Shown here one piece after another: positions 13,401 through 27,591 of a stretch of 64,000 bases of DNA. Under the pieces are notes generated by a model that saw nothing but the letters and a program-made list of their open reading frames with translations, searched no databases and had not been told where the DNA came from. This stretch comes from Eopsaltria australis (lineage: Eukaryota; Chordata; Aves; Passeriformes; Petroicidae). The DNA lies in NCBI GenBank assembly GCA_034509425.1, contig JAVTVJ010001865.1, positions 301,785-365,784 of the forward strand, written 5' to 3'. The stretch's first letter is position 1. Every line of letters begins with the position of its first letter. A program made the translations under genes and the position numbers.

Positions 13401-16400
13401 ACTGCTCAGCTCCCTAGCCAGTTCATTTACTTGGTTCCTTGATATCTCTATTAAATAAATGTCAATTTATATAATCCTTTGGGATTTGGATTTGTTTTGT
13501 CTTGGTCTTATGCAAGGCTTTTCCTTTGATTGGTAGGTTTTGTTGTTGGGTTTTTATTTCTGGGGCTTTTTCCCCCTGAGATAGAAAACTAATTCCCTCT
13601 AATATAAGACATAAGTGTGATTTTGGAGGTAGCTCATTCTGTTCAAAAGTGAGTCTGGGTAAGACAGCATCAGGTCTGCCATATGTACTCTTTTAGTCAT
13701 GTCTGAGAAGCTTTTGCATGTTCAGTACAGCTGTACATGCATTTATGCTGCCCAAGGCACGCAACACGCCATTTCAGTGGCACATAAGAAAATACTGTGC
13801 TGCCAGGCTGGAAAAACAGCTGATCACCATAGAAAGCAATATCTGCCTTATGCCCACAAGGCACTGCACCAGTGCAGTGTGGATATAACCCCTTTGGTCT
13901 AGAATCCTCAGCAACAGTGAGCACAACTCCACATCACTTGAGCTGAAGGCTGGAAGCTGGATGCAGCTAGCAAGGATGTACAGTCAATAACTCTTCCCTT
14001 TATCAACTGACCCGACACTTCATCAAGCTTATCTTAGTACTGAACTTCACCAGTAACCTCAAATGCTTTTGTGATTAAGTCAGTGGAACACTGAGCTATG
14101 TGTTGTGCTATAGAATCTGGTTGAAGAGGAAATGGAAGTCTCAGAGCTTAAACTGTATCCTGAATAAGATAATATCAAGTCTTACCCCAATCCCATGCAG
14201 GAAAAAAAGGGAACGTTGTCTCCTGTTTTACTCTGGGGTGTGTGTGCTGAAGCAGAGTGGAAGCAGTAAGACTCAAAGCACATTTCTTAATAGTAGTTTT
14301 CTTTTGATATTTTATTTCTCTACTTACTGAGATGGTACCTACTGAGATGAAACTGCGGCTGCTACTATAAAGGTTTTGATGTCTGTAGTCTCCTGAGCTT
14401 TAGTGTGGAATGACCTAGTGTATTGGTCTGGTCAGAATATGGTTTATTCCAGTGACAAGTAAATAAAACGTAACTCTCAGTTTGCCATTGTGCCAGTCAG
14501 CTCAGATCAGAACTTTGAAGACCTCCAAGTCTGTGTGTTAACAGAAGTACAGAAGGATGGTTGCACTTGTGAGATCAGAGCTCCATCTCGCTCTGCGGCT
14601 GGAGGGCAGCAGCAGGCCCAAGGTCAAATGTAAAATGAGGGCAAGCATGCAGTGGTACTTCCCTGGGGTAAGCTCTCAGACTCCAGTGACCTAAAACTCA
14701 AAGATGCCAGGAAACCTGCAGAAGATTAGGGGGAAAAAAAATAAAGAGAAAAGAAGGTTTTAAGGTAATTTTCTAAAACCAGAAGAATCTCACCAGCTTG
14801 ATGGCTGAATTTGAAATCTGCCTAGGACTGTACTACTGACAGCACACACTGCAGCAATAATTCCTACCAATATATGGCTCCTACAAGAGGAAGTGTTTTT
14901 TTGTGGGGATTTATGGGCTAAACCTGTAACATCAAGGAAAATAAGCTGGCCCTGGAGTGGAGTTACAGAAAATGTTTAAAAAAAACATATTTACGTGAGG
15001 ATGAAAGAGTATGTCAGGTCTGGTTTGAAATAAAAACCTGAACTGTATTAAAAAGTCTTTATCAGTTTTCTGATAACTTATTTGCAGAGTGTGAGGATGG
15101 TTTATTTATGGCTGCCTTCCAGGACTCAAGTTCATATGTTGCTCTGCAGTAAGGTGTGTGAAGTAGGTCTGAATGAAAGAGTCAGTCTAGAGAGACAGAT
15201 CCTGCTCCAAGGTGTAGGGTTATTCCCTGAGAAATGGAGAACATATTATTCACTCTACATCAGATCAATTTCCATCAAAGCATCACAGAAAAAAGCGTAA
15301 TTTCAATCTCTCTGTGATTTATTTTTACTTTTCTAAAGGATGATTAATGAAGAAGTGATTAACAATACCAGCAGAGAGATATCCAGCAGGACTGTAGCTA
15401 ATGATGTGCACTTTACAAGTGTCTTTGGTTCCTGTGATTTTCTATTCTATTTGGTTCGTGGGTCTCTAAAGCTTTCTCTATCAAAAGAACTGTAAATATC
15501 TTCAGAAAAAAGTAAGAGTGAAAACTGACTGCCACTCACAAGAATCCTATTCTCCCTTTGATGACTACATGTAATCTAGATCTCCTACAGTGTTCTTCAT
15601 TCACTTATCTCAAAGCGTTTTTAAAAGAGACTGTAAACATTGCCTTCATTTTATAGAAGGAGGCTTGACAATGGAAGGAAGTGTTGAAGGTCACACTGAA
15701 AGAACTGGTAGAGATAGAAACTAGATGTCTCTCTTCTAAGTCAGGGAAAATAAGTAGTGAGCTTTTTATTTAATGATCACACCAAAAACTGAGGAAATAA
15801 TCACACTGGTTCAATCCAAACCAAAAGACACGTTGGTAAGTTAGCAAATTCATGTTGAAATGCAAAGTAAAAGTCGCAACATTTGCTGCTGTTTTTCTAG
15901 CCAAAACATTTCCTCAAACTCAACCCAGATTTGGAACTCTTTTCCATTTTCTACTTGATGACCATAATTATTTTTGCTAGTATTAGGTGAGAGCTTCAGT
16001 TTAGAGCATTACCTGTCCACAAATATCCCCAAAACATTACAAGTATAACATCACAGACACAAATGCTAAAGGAGAAATATGAACTTCTACCTCTTTCTAA
16101 GGACAATCAGTAGAAATTGCTAGATATTAAAATACTTTGGTACAAAGAGAGGGTGGACTAGTTCTTCCATAAGTGCAACATTTCTGGAAAGAGCAGAAGA
16201 ACTAGAAATGTGCCAGAGGAGCACAATGCTTTTAAAGGAGTTGTCTACAGAAACCATAATGAAAACTGTACCTTTACAAAAGATGTGAGTTATCAATAAC
16301 AATCCAACTGTGTCATATACTAACTTCTAGGTACAGTTACAAATACTAGATACACCAGGCAATGTCTATTAATTCAGTATCTTGTCTCAGACACTAGCCA

Positions 16401-19400
16401 AAGACATGGGTTCAGAAAAAAAATTCAAAAACAGGGCATTCATAGAAATATTTTTGTTGTTATACTACTGTCAGTGGTTTGAGGTTTAAGAATAACCTGT
16501 ATCCTCATCTTTGTGTTTAACAGTCCATGATGGCTTTCCATTAACTCATCTAATGGAATTTAAACAAATTGCTGTCAGCATTTAGGGGTGATGCAGCGTG
16601 AGCATCATGTGACATGTGCACACTCTGCACTGCCAAATCTTCATATTGTTGTCCCAGCTATGGGTTCTTTCACATGGCATGCTAGAAGCTGATGCAGAGT
16701 CAAAATACTTATTTCATCTCTGTGCAAAGGTGAGTGCTGGGTGGTAAATCAACAAGGTGGCCCACCTTCTATCTTATACACTTTGAACAGTGAACCACTG
16801 GCATTTCCCATACACAAAACATCCTGAAACCACAGTCACTGACCTTTCATCCTCTCATCCCTGCTGAAAGGTACACTGCACATTATTTTACTGCATATGC
16901 TCTGTAAGGAAGAGGCTTAGGCAAGGAAGAGGCAATAATACGGTGGGTATTATGTTATTTAGTGACTAAGGCTAACACAAAGTTTCCTTCTGTGGCTTTG
17001 TAGTTTGATTTCTAGTGTCCTCTTTTTCTTACTTCTCGGGTCATGGCTCTTGGTTCTTGAAGGTTTGTTTATTCCCTCATTTTTCATAAGCTTTTTTATT
17101 TATCTTGTACTGTGCTTTTTAACCTTTTTTAATTTTTAACCTTTTCATGACACCTTGGTTCAACAAAACAGAGAAGGGCTTACGCTGCTATAATCCCATG
17201 TAAAACTGGACCTGGAGTTGGACACACCTTTACAAATAAAGGTATCACTCATTTTGCTGATAATGTTTAAAAGCTGGGCCTTGTCTGCTTGTTCTTGTTT
17301 TCAAAACAACTCACAACACAATGCTGCCTTGTGATCTATGTTTTGAGTAACACATGAAATGAACTGAGAGGGTATTGTCCTGTGGGTTGTTGGAAGCTAC
17401 TGATCTGTATCTACAGCTCTTTGCTGTGAACACTTCCTCTCCCCCAGCCTTGTTCCAACATAAGACAGCTGTCTTCTCAGCTAAATTGGGAGGAAATTAT
17501 CACTACACTTTGATATGAACACTGCCTTAATAATCTCTGATGTTGGATCCATTTCATTGCAATGAAACTTATAATAAAAGGCCAAAACACTTAAAGGAAC
17601 AAACACTTACCAGATCAGTAACTCAGTTTCAAACTTTCAACATTCTGTCTTTTGACAGGAGAAACACTATGTACAACAGCAGGGACACTCACCTGTCCTT
17701 GGGCTATGCAAATGTTGGAAGAAAAGATCAGTTTAATCTCCTGTACTCCTTGTTTAATCCAGGATGTGGTTGATACCACTCACATTGAATTTACAAAATG
17801 TGGAAGCAAAGGGTGAGCAAATCCAGCTGTCATGCTTTCGTCCTCTTTCTTGTACATCAGTTATGAGATGACTCATCAAATTTTCAAACCTTTAAAATGT
17901 CTTTAAATGCTTGGGTTTTGGGGGGTCTTTAAACTATTATTATAACTTTCAAGTGTAAGATATTTTAACCAGGAAACATTTTTTAACAAATTGTTCATGT
18001 TTCTAACTTGGTAAATTTGGACAGTGCTTTATTGTCAGAGAGGAGCTAGTGACCCAAAAACTGTACTTAACAACACTGAAGGTTGCATAAACATACCTGA
18101 TTTGTGTGTTTAAATATCAAGACATAAACACATGGAAAATATAAAGTCCTTTTCTAAGACTCTGAATGTAGGACAGGTTTCCAGAGCTGATGATTGCATG
18201 TAGCTGTCACTAGCCTCCTTTGGAAACTTATATACTCACATCTGGAAATCAAACTGCTATTGTTCATTCTTTCAGCTTCAGGTCCTGGCCACTAGAGTTT
18301 TACTCATTGTTCTGTACATATCATGAACACAAGAGTGGTAAAGCTAAGAAAGAGAAAAAAATCAAAGTGTTAAGCTATTTTAAAAACTAATTTAAAATTT
18401 AAAATAATGTCTAACTGGTCATGGAATCCATTTCCTTTTGTTCAGCTTCAGTAATGTTGTCAACTTTTAATTTTCCAGGAAAACACAAAAAGTTAGGTGC
18501 CTACTATTCTCAGGAAGAACTTAAGGTGAGAGAACTGAGATTTTGAACAACATATTTATTATGATGAAGGGGCTTGTGATCCTGGAAGGGTAGAACAACA
18601 CCAGAAAGAAAGTATCTCTTCTGTTGCTCAATTATTTTGCTGTAAACAGTATGACTCAGTGTATGAGCCACAATAGAAGCTGACAGTGCTACGTCCCTGT
18701 TGGCTACTGGGCCAATCTTTCAGTGCCTAGGAAAGGATGGAGCTTTCAACCTGTGACATTTGCTGGTTTTACCAATGTTGTGTTTGGAGAATGACAGCAC
18801 TGTCTGTAACTGTTACAGCTCTTGCAAAATTCTCATCTCACAAATAAAATGACCAGCAGTGATACTTGTTTCTTGCCTGCCTGCTGATCAATAAGCAGAT
18901 CTGGGTCAGCCACTCTTTGAACATAAGCATCCTTTTGTCATTGAATGATTTACATTCAAAAACCAGTGTCAAGGGCTCTGTGTCAGCTTGCAGGACCTAT
19001 ATGTTGTGAAAACTTTGCTTACAATACAAGTGGGACTTTCCCCATTTATGCATGGGACTTGGGATTTGTGTGGTCAGAGCAGTGTAGCTGTGATGGTTCC
19101 TGCTTACCGTGGTCAAATAGGGCTGGTTGGTGTTGGCTGTGGCTGTATTCTGATTTTTGCTAATACTACAAGCCATAAACACATAATAAACTGCAGTCTT
19201 GAAGCAGTTTGGACATACAAACCAACAGGGAAATCTAGGCTCTTCCAAAGCAGAGAAGGTTGGAGGCCATTGGCACCTCTAGTACTCATGCACAGCTTAA
19301 CTTGTGTCTTACAAGTTGGTAGATCTCAGCCAGGTATCCTGTGAAGTCATTCACATCTGCAGATGTGACTCTTGAAGAAAATACTCCACATCACTCCTCT

Positions 19401-19689
19401 CTCACCTTGCACCAACAAAAGATGTCTTCACAGAGGTTTCTTCTGAGAACCATCCCATTTCTTCTTAAAGCCAGTGGTAATGTATAGGTTATCTTTACTG
19501 CTGCTTGTGGTCACTTTCCTCCTAGCCTTAGTCAGAGCTTGTCTGCTCCATCTATATTTGGGATTTGCTGCTGGAGTAGTTTTCTTTTTTATAATGAGCC
19601 AAGTCAGTTCATAAAGGCTGTGTCACTGCTTGTGTCAGCACAAGAGAAAAGTGCAGGAGTGTGCAGTCAACAGTAGGAAGGGGAAGCAG
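4457..19689. other. gene-poor non-coding DNA
   Basis: Fifteen kilobases without a recognisable coding exon, structural RNA or transposon. Frames are short, overlap on both strands and have no recognisable family. It could be intron or intergenic. Conserved non-coding elements cannot be judged without an alignment. Confidence 0.5.
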
Positions 19690-19728
19690 TATCATAAATA
19701 TCATATCATATCAATCATATCATATCTA
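19690..19728. repeat. ATATC-type tandem repeat
   Basis: Imperfect tandem ATATC/ATCAT units, about 38 bases. A small decayed microsatellite. Confidence 0.75.
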
Positions 19729-22700
19729 GCTTTCCTAGAATTTTCCTAGTGTCTCCTGGTACAGGTTACATTAAATCTGCAGGTTTTCAGCAGGTTTTGC
19801 TGCTTGAATGAGGAAGGGACTTTAATTTTCTAACAAATAACCAATTTTGAATCTTTCTCAAAACTACTTCTGCTTATGGATTTCAGGCTTTCTTAATAGC
19901 TTCTAACAAGGCCCTTAAAAATTCAGAAATTTTTAAAACTTTTCTTCTCTTTCATAAATGATTTGTTTCATCACCTAGCCTATGTAGCTTGGCTTCACAC
20001 CACAGAAATCAGGGGACTGTGCTTTTCTATACTGATTGGGAACCTAGCAGCAAAGAATCTGCTCCAATAGTTCACCTAAGAATTTAATTTCAGAAGTAGG
20101 ATTTTAAAAGGCAGGACTATTTCAACCCCTATTATACTGTTCACATCACAGTGTTATGTAATTCTACCTCTAATGATTTGCTTCACAGTATTTCCTTCAG
20201 ACAGTTTTTCTCAGAAAAACAATATAACATGGGCGACTCTCTAGCCAAGCAGCTCTTCTGAACCATAAAAAGCATACATTTTTGTTACCAGTATAGCTAT
20301 TTTATTTTTTGGTTCTGTAAGAACTCCCAGGTAAACTTCATCCCATCCTGGCAAACATTCACCAATTCCTACAGTTTTTGTATGACATTTGTTTTAATGC
20401 CTCTCCCTGTGACAATGCCCCATCATCAGACAAACATCAGCATATCCTTTCCTTTGTTATGAGAACTACAGCAAAATGCTCATTTTGCTGCTGCCTTTTG
20501 ATGTTCTCCCTTGATAGAAAATGCATACTTGTTCTGGATTATATTTATTTTTCTGTGGAGGATAAAATAAGGAAATAACAAACACAATGTCCAGAGAAAG
20601 AGTCCCCCTCCCTATTCCCATACTATGAGAAAAATGCCAGGGAGATGGGGAACTACAGCCCTAGCTATGGATACACAATAAATGTCAGCACTCCAGATTA
20701 TCATTTAGTGTCATTTATAATCAGGCAGTCCCCATTGATTACCATTCAGAATTAGAGCCTTATGCTCTGATAAGTACCTCTCTGCAAGGTACTGCCAAAC
20801 AATTAAGAAGAGAATCAGATGCTTACATGGATTTATTACTATCTAGAGAGCTTATGTAATTTCTGGTATTTCCTGTTTCCAAGTGGACTATAAACAATGT
20901 TAAACATTTACATCTTCAAAGTTTTAATTGCTCTCCATAGGAATTCCAGTAAGATATGTGCTGTACCCATTATTATCCATGTTTATGAGGAGCCGAAGAC
21001 AGGAATGGTGGGTTGTACTGATACTGATGAGGAGTTCCTGGCATCTGCCTGAAAAAGAGGCCACTAGCTCTTCTCTCAACATAGGCTTTCTCCCAGCTAC
21101 GTCATCTATTTCACCTGAACTAAGAAATGAATGAAGGATATCATAATTTTGAGGGTGTAAATATTCATTCACATGTGGGATAAAAAGATATCCTCCACTT
21201 AAAATTTATCTGGAATCTCATTACAACCAAATACTGTCAAGATGCCCTTCCCTGCCCTTGTATTCTTGCTCAATATCTCTGACAGCACACCTGCTGTGTG
21301 AGCACAATGACTTCATGAGGAGGCTGCCTGCAGACTGAGTCTGCTTGAAGCTATTTTATATACCCACAGATACTGACGATTCCCAGGAGTTCCTTCTTGG
21401 AAGTAGGAGCAGAGTTCTGACCAAAGAGACTGCAGACAGGTGGTTTTTAACACTACTCAAGTCCAGAGCACACTGCTGAGCTTACAAAGACAGATCAAGG
21501 TACAGATTTGGAGACCTAGAAAAATGGTGAAATTCTGGGCTGAAGCTGAAAGTGTGCCCAAATGAGAAGTATCCCACTTTAGACTAGAAAACCCTTTTGC
21601 CCATGTGTGTCTGTCTGTGTATCCTGGTGGTGATCTATGGGAAATAGTTTTAACAGTCTTCTGCTGCAGAAGTGTGTGCTTTCTTTAAAAACTTCCAAAC
21701 CCATAGTCCAATTACAGTCAGATTTGACCACCTCAATTCAACATAAACAAGCACAAGCGGATAACCCATCTCCTTGGTCAACTTTTAGTCACAAGAATTA
21801 AAATAATTAGTTACTGTTATGCCCTGGATTTCAGCACTTTTGAATATTTTGTTTCCTAAGTACACCTACGAGCATTTTTTACAGTGTTCAAGACTTAGAT
21901 GAACATAACAAAGTCTTCAAATTCTGCCCCTTGCATGGAGTCTTGGAAAGGAAAAGTCTCAGATAAAAGGTTATCTGAAAAACAAACCATGACTCCCGAG
22001 TCTCTGATGTAATTTTCAAAAAGTAGTTAAGTAGACAATAATGTTCAGCCTTGCTAGTCCCATTTCCATTTCCTTCCCCATCTAGCAGAATTTCTCATGG
22101 TGCCACTGATTTTTTCTGCCCACAGAACTGTGCAGGATGTCAATTACTTCCAGAAGTTTTTGCAAATATCTAGATCATGACCTGGAATGTGGTTTTTTGA
22201 TACAGGTAATCAACATGCACTCTTGCTATAGATTCTCTGATTTGTTAGCACTTTTATACCTTACAAATGCAAAACCCAACAATATCTTTCACTTTTCATA
22301 TTATTATTACTTTAATTTAATTTTCATTTTAGCAAGTGTACTCAGGTAGACGTCTGTTCTTGTTTTGATCTGCTTTTCCCTATTTGAATCCCAAAATGGA
22401 GAGAAAGAAAGAGCATCTCTGAAATCTCACATGTCTAGTGAGTCAGATTTTAAAATAAATCTCTTCCTGGTGCAGTATTGTAAATATATAAATAGAGGTT
22501 TAAACAAATCCAGAAAATATTTTAAAAACCTTCTGTGTCTCAAAAGAAACCCAAAACCTATAGATTACTATGTTGCAATTGTAAAAAAGTCCCTTTGCAT
22601 GGGCTTTTCACTGATATTGTATTCCCTGTGTCCATGCAGATCATCAGAGGTAGCCAGGAAAGAGGAACGCTGCTTGCCTGCATCTCTACAATGGTCCAAA

Positions 22701-23903
22701 GATATGATACCATGCAGAGAAGGTGAAAGTACCACCAGCTCAATCTTTTTGGAGGATATTCTCCATGTGAGTCAAATAACTCCCCTTGACTAGCCCAGAG
22801 TGCTGTGGATAAATAGAACTAGCAGTTTTCTGACTATATGGGACAATTAAACAGAAAAAGTGGTTGGTATTTGTGATTTAACAAACATTTTTTCTATTTC
22901 TATTTCCATCTATTTTTCTCTGATGTTTGTGCCATCCTACAGCTCTGTGGTGTGATACGAGGTAAATAAACATGTAAGATAGTGCAGCTCTTAATTAAAC
23001 TTTGCATAGTTTAAGTCTAATTTCCTAACAAAATCCAGCTAATACTAAACCACTGGCTACCCATCTGTTTATTTCTACTGGGATGGATGTCTAAAGATGA
23101 GCTGACTGATTTGTGGTCCAAGTCCCTACATATAAAGGCTGCAGAGTAGTATAGATGGCAAGCAGAATAGTACCATCTGCCTGTATGTTCACACTGCTCT
23201 CTCAAAAAAGCAGACTGGCTTACTATTTACACATCCAGAGTGAGGGAGGGGAGAAGGGTGTGGATTTTTTTGTTGTGCAGATGCTGCTGCTGCTAAGTTG
23301 AAAAAGGCTTGTGATAGGCCAGTCTGCTACACTGGAGGTCTGGAGGACCACTGAGGGTTGTGGGACAAGTACACAAGGTAGAGGAATTGAAGATCAAGGA
23401 TAAGGACTTGAGTGGCATTTCCAGACCTTCAGAATTACTAACTTAGAAACTGGAAACTGCAGCATCAACAAAATTTTCCTGTAAGAGAATTGTGCTACCT
23501 ATATTTATACTGCTTTTGCATGTTGAAACTTAAGTGCCAAGCAACTGGATCTTTGCTATCTCCTACTCTTGCTGGTATGTGGAGGAGTTTTCCCCAAGTC
23601 AGTAACATGTCAGGTAGGATACAATCACAGGAAGCTGGAGGAGAGGAAGAGAGCTTTGTCAGAAAGCTAACTTCTGCACTTTTTATATTCAGACTGAGAA
23701 GGGATTGAGGGCTTTAATCTGTGCAGAGGTGGTGTCACTGATAAACTGAAAATGCCTCATGTTAAATGGAGCAAAACTGCTGCTGTGGTGGATCGTGAGC
23801 ATGACCTCCTTTGCCACCTCTTTTGGCTTTCAAATTTCCAGTAGTGATACAAGAGGTATAAAAAATATAACTTGTCCTGTGCACATCGAAGTAGTAAAAA
23901 AAA
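19729..23903. other. non-coding DNA
   Basis: No supported gene. The longest open frame, 142 codons at 22,365-22,793 on the plus strand, has low-complexity AT-driven composition and no domain, and is not called. No transposon is recognised. Confidence 0.5.
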
Positions 23904-24143
23904 TCCATAAAAAGGAGAAACTCTGCAGTCCTAAACAGCCTCATACAGGTACTCAATAAAGGATGTTCTCTATTCTCTGAAAAAGTAAAAATAATTGAGC
24001 TATAAACAGCCCTCTGAGATCTGTCTAATTTCATTTGTCAGAGCATCAGTGATGACTTGAACTGCAGAAAAACTAGTGAGGAAACTTGTAGGAGACCAGA
24101 CAATTTACCAGGAGGCTTTACGCTTACTGTAATGCTCCAGTTC
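23904..24143 (+). repeat. 240-base duplicated segment, copy A
   Basis: This stretch aligns without gaps to 27,592-27,831. I count about eight substitutions by eye, roughly 97% identity. Similarity starts at TCCATAAA and stops after GCTCCAGTTC at both loci. It shows no coding frame shared by the two copies. It is either a local duplication or two copies of an interspersed repeat that I do not recognise. Confidence 0.85.
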
Positions 24144-25064
24144 AGTATAATTTATATTGGTTTCCTTATTTGACCCTTTAATTTGATTGCCTTTGGTAAA
24201 ATACTGTAGTCAATATTTTGGAGTCACCAGATTCTTCCTTGAATTCCTTCCTGGGATTTATATGCTGTGTTCATGGAATAGGTTAATGCTGGAGAGAATT
24301 TTTATCTCCAGCCAGTGCTGGTGTTAACCTGTTGACATGAGTTTGATTTGGTACTTGCATTACTTTAATCTTAAATAAGTTTTACCAGAAGGAGAATAGC
24401 TTTGAGAAAAGGGTTTTCTTGACTTTTTGGCTAGTCATTGGCATAAAATAGATCCTAGGTTTCTCTTTTTAGCAGAAACAATGTGAGCTAAGGAACTTGT
24501 AGAGGACATTAGTGATCTCATGTAAAAGTCTCATCAACACTCTTGATTAGACTTGGGATCCTGCCCTTTTAAAAATGTCTGTTGTGTCCTTATTGCCTGT
24601 AATTAAGGGGGAATGTTACCCCAAATAAATTATTTAGTGCCTAAAAATAACAACTAGCTGTGCCGTGAGATAAAATGTGCTTCAACTCCCCGGGATTACA
24701 CCATCAGCAAAAGGTAGTAGAAAAATAAATATTCTCCCTTGGCAAATGCAAAGCTTCAAAGGGAGTAAGAGCCCGTCAACCTTCTAGTCTCAAGTGGTAT
24801 CAGAATTGGAACTGTCAGGAGCCCCTAAGCACTTCTCCAAGAAACGGTTTTCCATCGTAGGCATTGAAAACACAGAATACTCCACATTAAAAAAATAACA
24901 ATCAACCAACCCATGACATTATTATTCAGGACAAAGCATTCTGATTTCCATGCTTGCCATCACACTCTTTCACTTATGTTAGTGATTATATACCACTACA
25001 CAGTGGAAGCATGAAAGGAAGATTATCTGTTGAAATGGGATCTCTTTCAGTGACATCTCTTAAT
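24144..25064. other. non-coding DNA, includes an AT-rich block at 24,590-24,760
   Basis: No gene. The stretch 24,590-24,760 contains several homeodomain-like TAATT/AATTA and AATAAAT motifs around non-repetitive sequence and could be a conserved regulatory element, but single-sequence evidence is weak. Confidence 0.35.
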
Positions 25065-25150
25065 CATAGAATAACAGAATAATTCAGGTTGGAAGGGACT
25101 TCTGGAGTTCTTGAATCAAATGTCCTGTTCAGAGCATGGTCAACGGAAAA
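25065..25150 (-). mobile_element. CR1 LINE 3'-end fragment
   Basis: The start, TCATAGAATAACAGAAT followed by GGTTGGAAGGGACTTCTGGAG, is the reverse complement of the typical avian CR1 3' end with its terminal ATTCTATG-like units. Only about 85 bases remain, a very short 5'-truncated copy. Orientation is minus because the LINE 3' terminus is at the low-coordinate end. Confidence 0.75.
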
Positions 25151-26760
25151 ACCACCAGAATAAATGAGTAGGAAAAGCGGCCCAAGTCACTCTAGAGTGA
25201 ATCTGCCTTTTAAGTCAACAGCAGTATAAACATTATGCTGGAGTAATAGGTACTTAGGCAGAGGGCTTTCTTCATCTGAAACAAGAGTATGCAGCAGGAG
25301 TTGTAGCAGTCTTTTTGCAGTGGGTTACATGTGGAAAGCATTAGGAAGAGGAAATGGCAGAATAAGGAAGTATTCTCCCTTCCTTGATGGAAAGCAGCAG
25401 AGCTTGCTGGGCTGCATTGTGTGACCTGTGGAAGGACATGTGGTGGCCCGGTAAAAGAGGAAGTGGTAAAATTTGCTGACCTTTGGTTACTGAAGTGCTA
25501 AATTACAGAAAAGTGGCAAAGGTTTGTGCCTTTCCTACCTCAGAGTAAGTCAGTAAGGAACAATCACTGAAAACAATCAAACTGCCAGGAGTTACCTAAA
25601 ATCTCATCTGTGAGATATTTTTTATCCAGCTGACAATTTAAACTCAAGACAACATTGAAATTTTCATTTTCTCCTGGCCTCTTCTCAAAGAAACGTTTAA
25701 AAAAATAGCAATAGGATAAGGCAACATGGAGAACAAAAGTAAAGGCCGAGGAAGATATGTTTAAAGCAACAAATATGTATAATAACTATAGATAAAGACA
25801 TGTGGATGAGTCATGTTGATGCTTTTGTGGATGCCATAGTTTCATCATTATCTGCTTTGCTACCATCGATCATGCTCCACCCCCACAAAAATTAGTAATG
25901 AAAACATGCAGGACCAAAGAAGCTATTCAAGTATACACTAACTGAATATCTGAGCCAAAAGTCAAATATTTGTCATCAACTTTGGTAAACTGTTACTTCC
26001 CATCAGGTTCGATTTACTGTTGTTTATTCCCAGGAACACCCATCATGTATTGTTTGTATTAGGATAGGGTCAAGAAGAGGAGAGAAACCAAGTCAGAATC
26101 TCAGTTTCTGCAATTACTCTAGCCATAAATAGCAATAAACTTTCAGAGTAGGGAGCAACAGAAATTTGGTGTGCAACCTTGCAAATTGGATTTGGTTAGA
26201 ATCAGAAACCTTTAATTTCTTCTAAACAGCTCCAGTATCTGTGAACCCAAATGCTATGTGAGCTAAATGAATAAATGTTTTGAGTAAGACCTCTGCCTTC
26301 TTCTACAAAACCATAGAAATGATGCCTGTGACTTTATGGAACCATCCTGGGCCCCTATGTTGACAGCCCATGTTTTATAACAACTGGGAGATGGCTGTTT
26401 CACATAACAGGATGAACAGCCAGATAATCCTGTAAGGCAAAGCACCTTCCATCTCACTTGGAAGGCATTCCCTAAATGCAGATAACAGCTATTTATCCTA
26501 CAATGAGCTCCTGTTCATTTGGCAGCCAAAGCTCTGTGAGAATTGAGTAATCCATGCTTTCTGCAGGCCTTTGGTGAACCCTGGTAACCCTTCTGTCTGC
26601 CACTACTCACTTGTCATGGGCTATACAGGCAGGTTCAAAAATTCTCTTGTGGGCTGGCACTGCCTAGAGCCACAATTTTGCAAACAGTTGTTTATCTGGG
26701 TGTCTTCCATTGCACTAGAATAACCCCACGACTGGGACAAAAACACCCATTGATAAATGA
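25151..26760. other. non-coding DNA
   Basis: No coding exon, RNA gene or known repeat is recognised between the short CR1 fragment and the 17-base tandem repeat. Confidence 0.5.
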
Positions 26761-26804
26761 CCTCTCAGAGTAAATGCCCTCTCAGAGTAAATGCCCTCTC
26801 AGAG
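26761..26804 (+). repeat. 17-base tandem repeat, about 2.6 units
   Basis: The unit CCTCTCAGAGTAAATGC is present twice perfectly, followed by a partial third unit. The TAAATGA immediately before the first unit looks like a diverged unit end, so the array may originally have been longer. Confidence 0.85.
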
Positions 26805-27422
26805 AAGCCACATACACAACAATAGCATATGTTCTGCATTTAATTGTGATTTTGCATTGGTTGTAAACACATCAGCTAAGCAACAACTGTGGATGCAAGC
26901 ACAGGCAATGTAGGAGTCTTCGTTAAAGAAAGAACATCTACTGAAAATTGTACCTACTAAGCTAGCGCTTGCTTGCAGCTAATTATTGTAACTTCCAGGG
27001 GCTTTTGGGACATGTCAAATCAATGATTTCCATTTGTGTTTTTTATTTTTTTTAATTATTCAAATGAAATTTACATTAAATAGTATCTATGTCTTTTTTT
27101 GGTCAAATATGTAAACTGGGTACAATAAAAGGCAACAGGCACCAAGAGTGTAACTCAGATCCAGCTCCAATGCCTCTAGCAGTTAGGCAGCATAACATTA
27201 ATAAAACTACAATAAGAAATGATTCAGCAAGGTCTACTGTTGAGGTGAGAGCAGGCAACACACCAAGGATCTGAAAGGTCTGTACTAGTGTGCTCTTGTT
27301 AATAGAAATTAATAAAATATGTATGTATATCTATCTATATATCTGTTTACTTAACTGCATTTTTGAACACAGAAATATCAACAAAATGTTTAAAAAAGCA
27401 TGAAAGGAACCCCAGTGAGGGT

Positions 27423-27591
27423 ATCTGGATAATCTGGATAATCTGGATTAGAAGGGACCACAGAAGATCTCTACTCCAACCTCCTTCTCATACAGGGTCT
27501 CCATGGGATCAGACCAGGGTGCTCAGTATGTTGTCTGGTTACTTTCTGAAATTCTCAAGGACGGAGATGACAACTTCTCTGAGCAGCTTGC
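27423..27591 (-). mobile_element. CR1 LINE fragment with unusual 3' tail
   Basis: The sequence from about 27,450 (GGATTAGAAGGGACCACAG, then TCCAACCTCCTTCTCA, GGGATCAGACCAGGGTGCTCAG and the AGGACGGAGATGACAACTTC stretch) follows the CR1 3' consensus in reverse complement. At its 3' end lie three tandem ATCTGGATA-type 10-base units (27,423-27,450) instead of the common ATTCTATG units. The element is 5'-truncated and ends exactly where duplicated segment B starts. Confidence 0.7.

Noticed and set aside
22365..22793. A 142-codon plus-strand frame
   Set aside because: AT-driven composition, no recognisable domain, no splice support; within chance expectation for this length of DNA.
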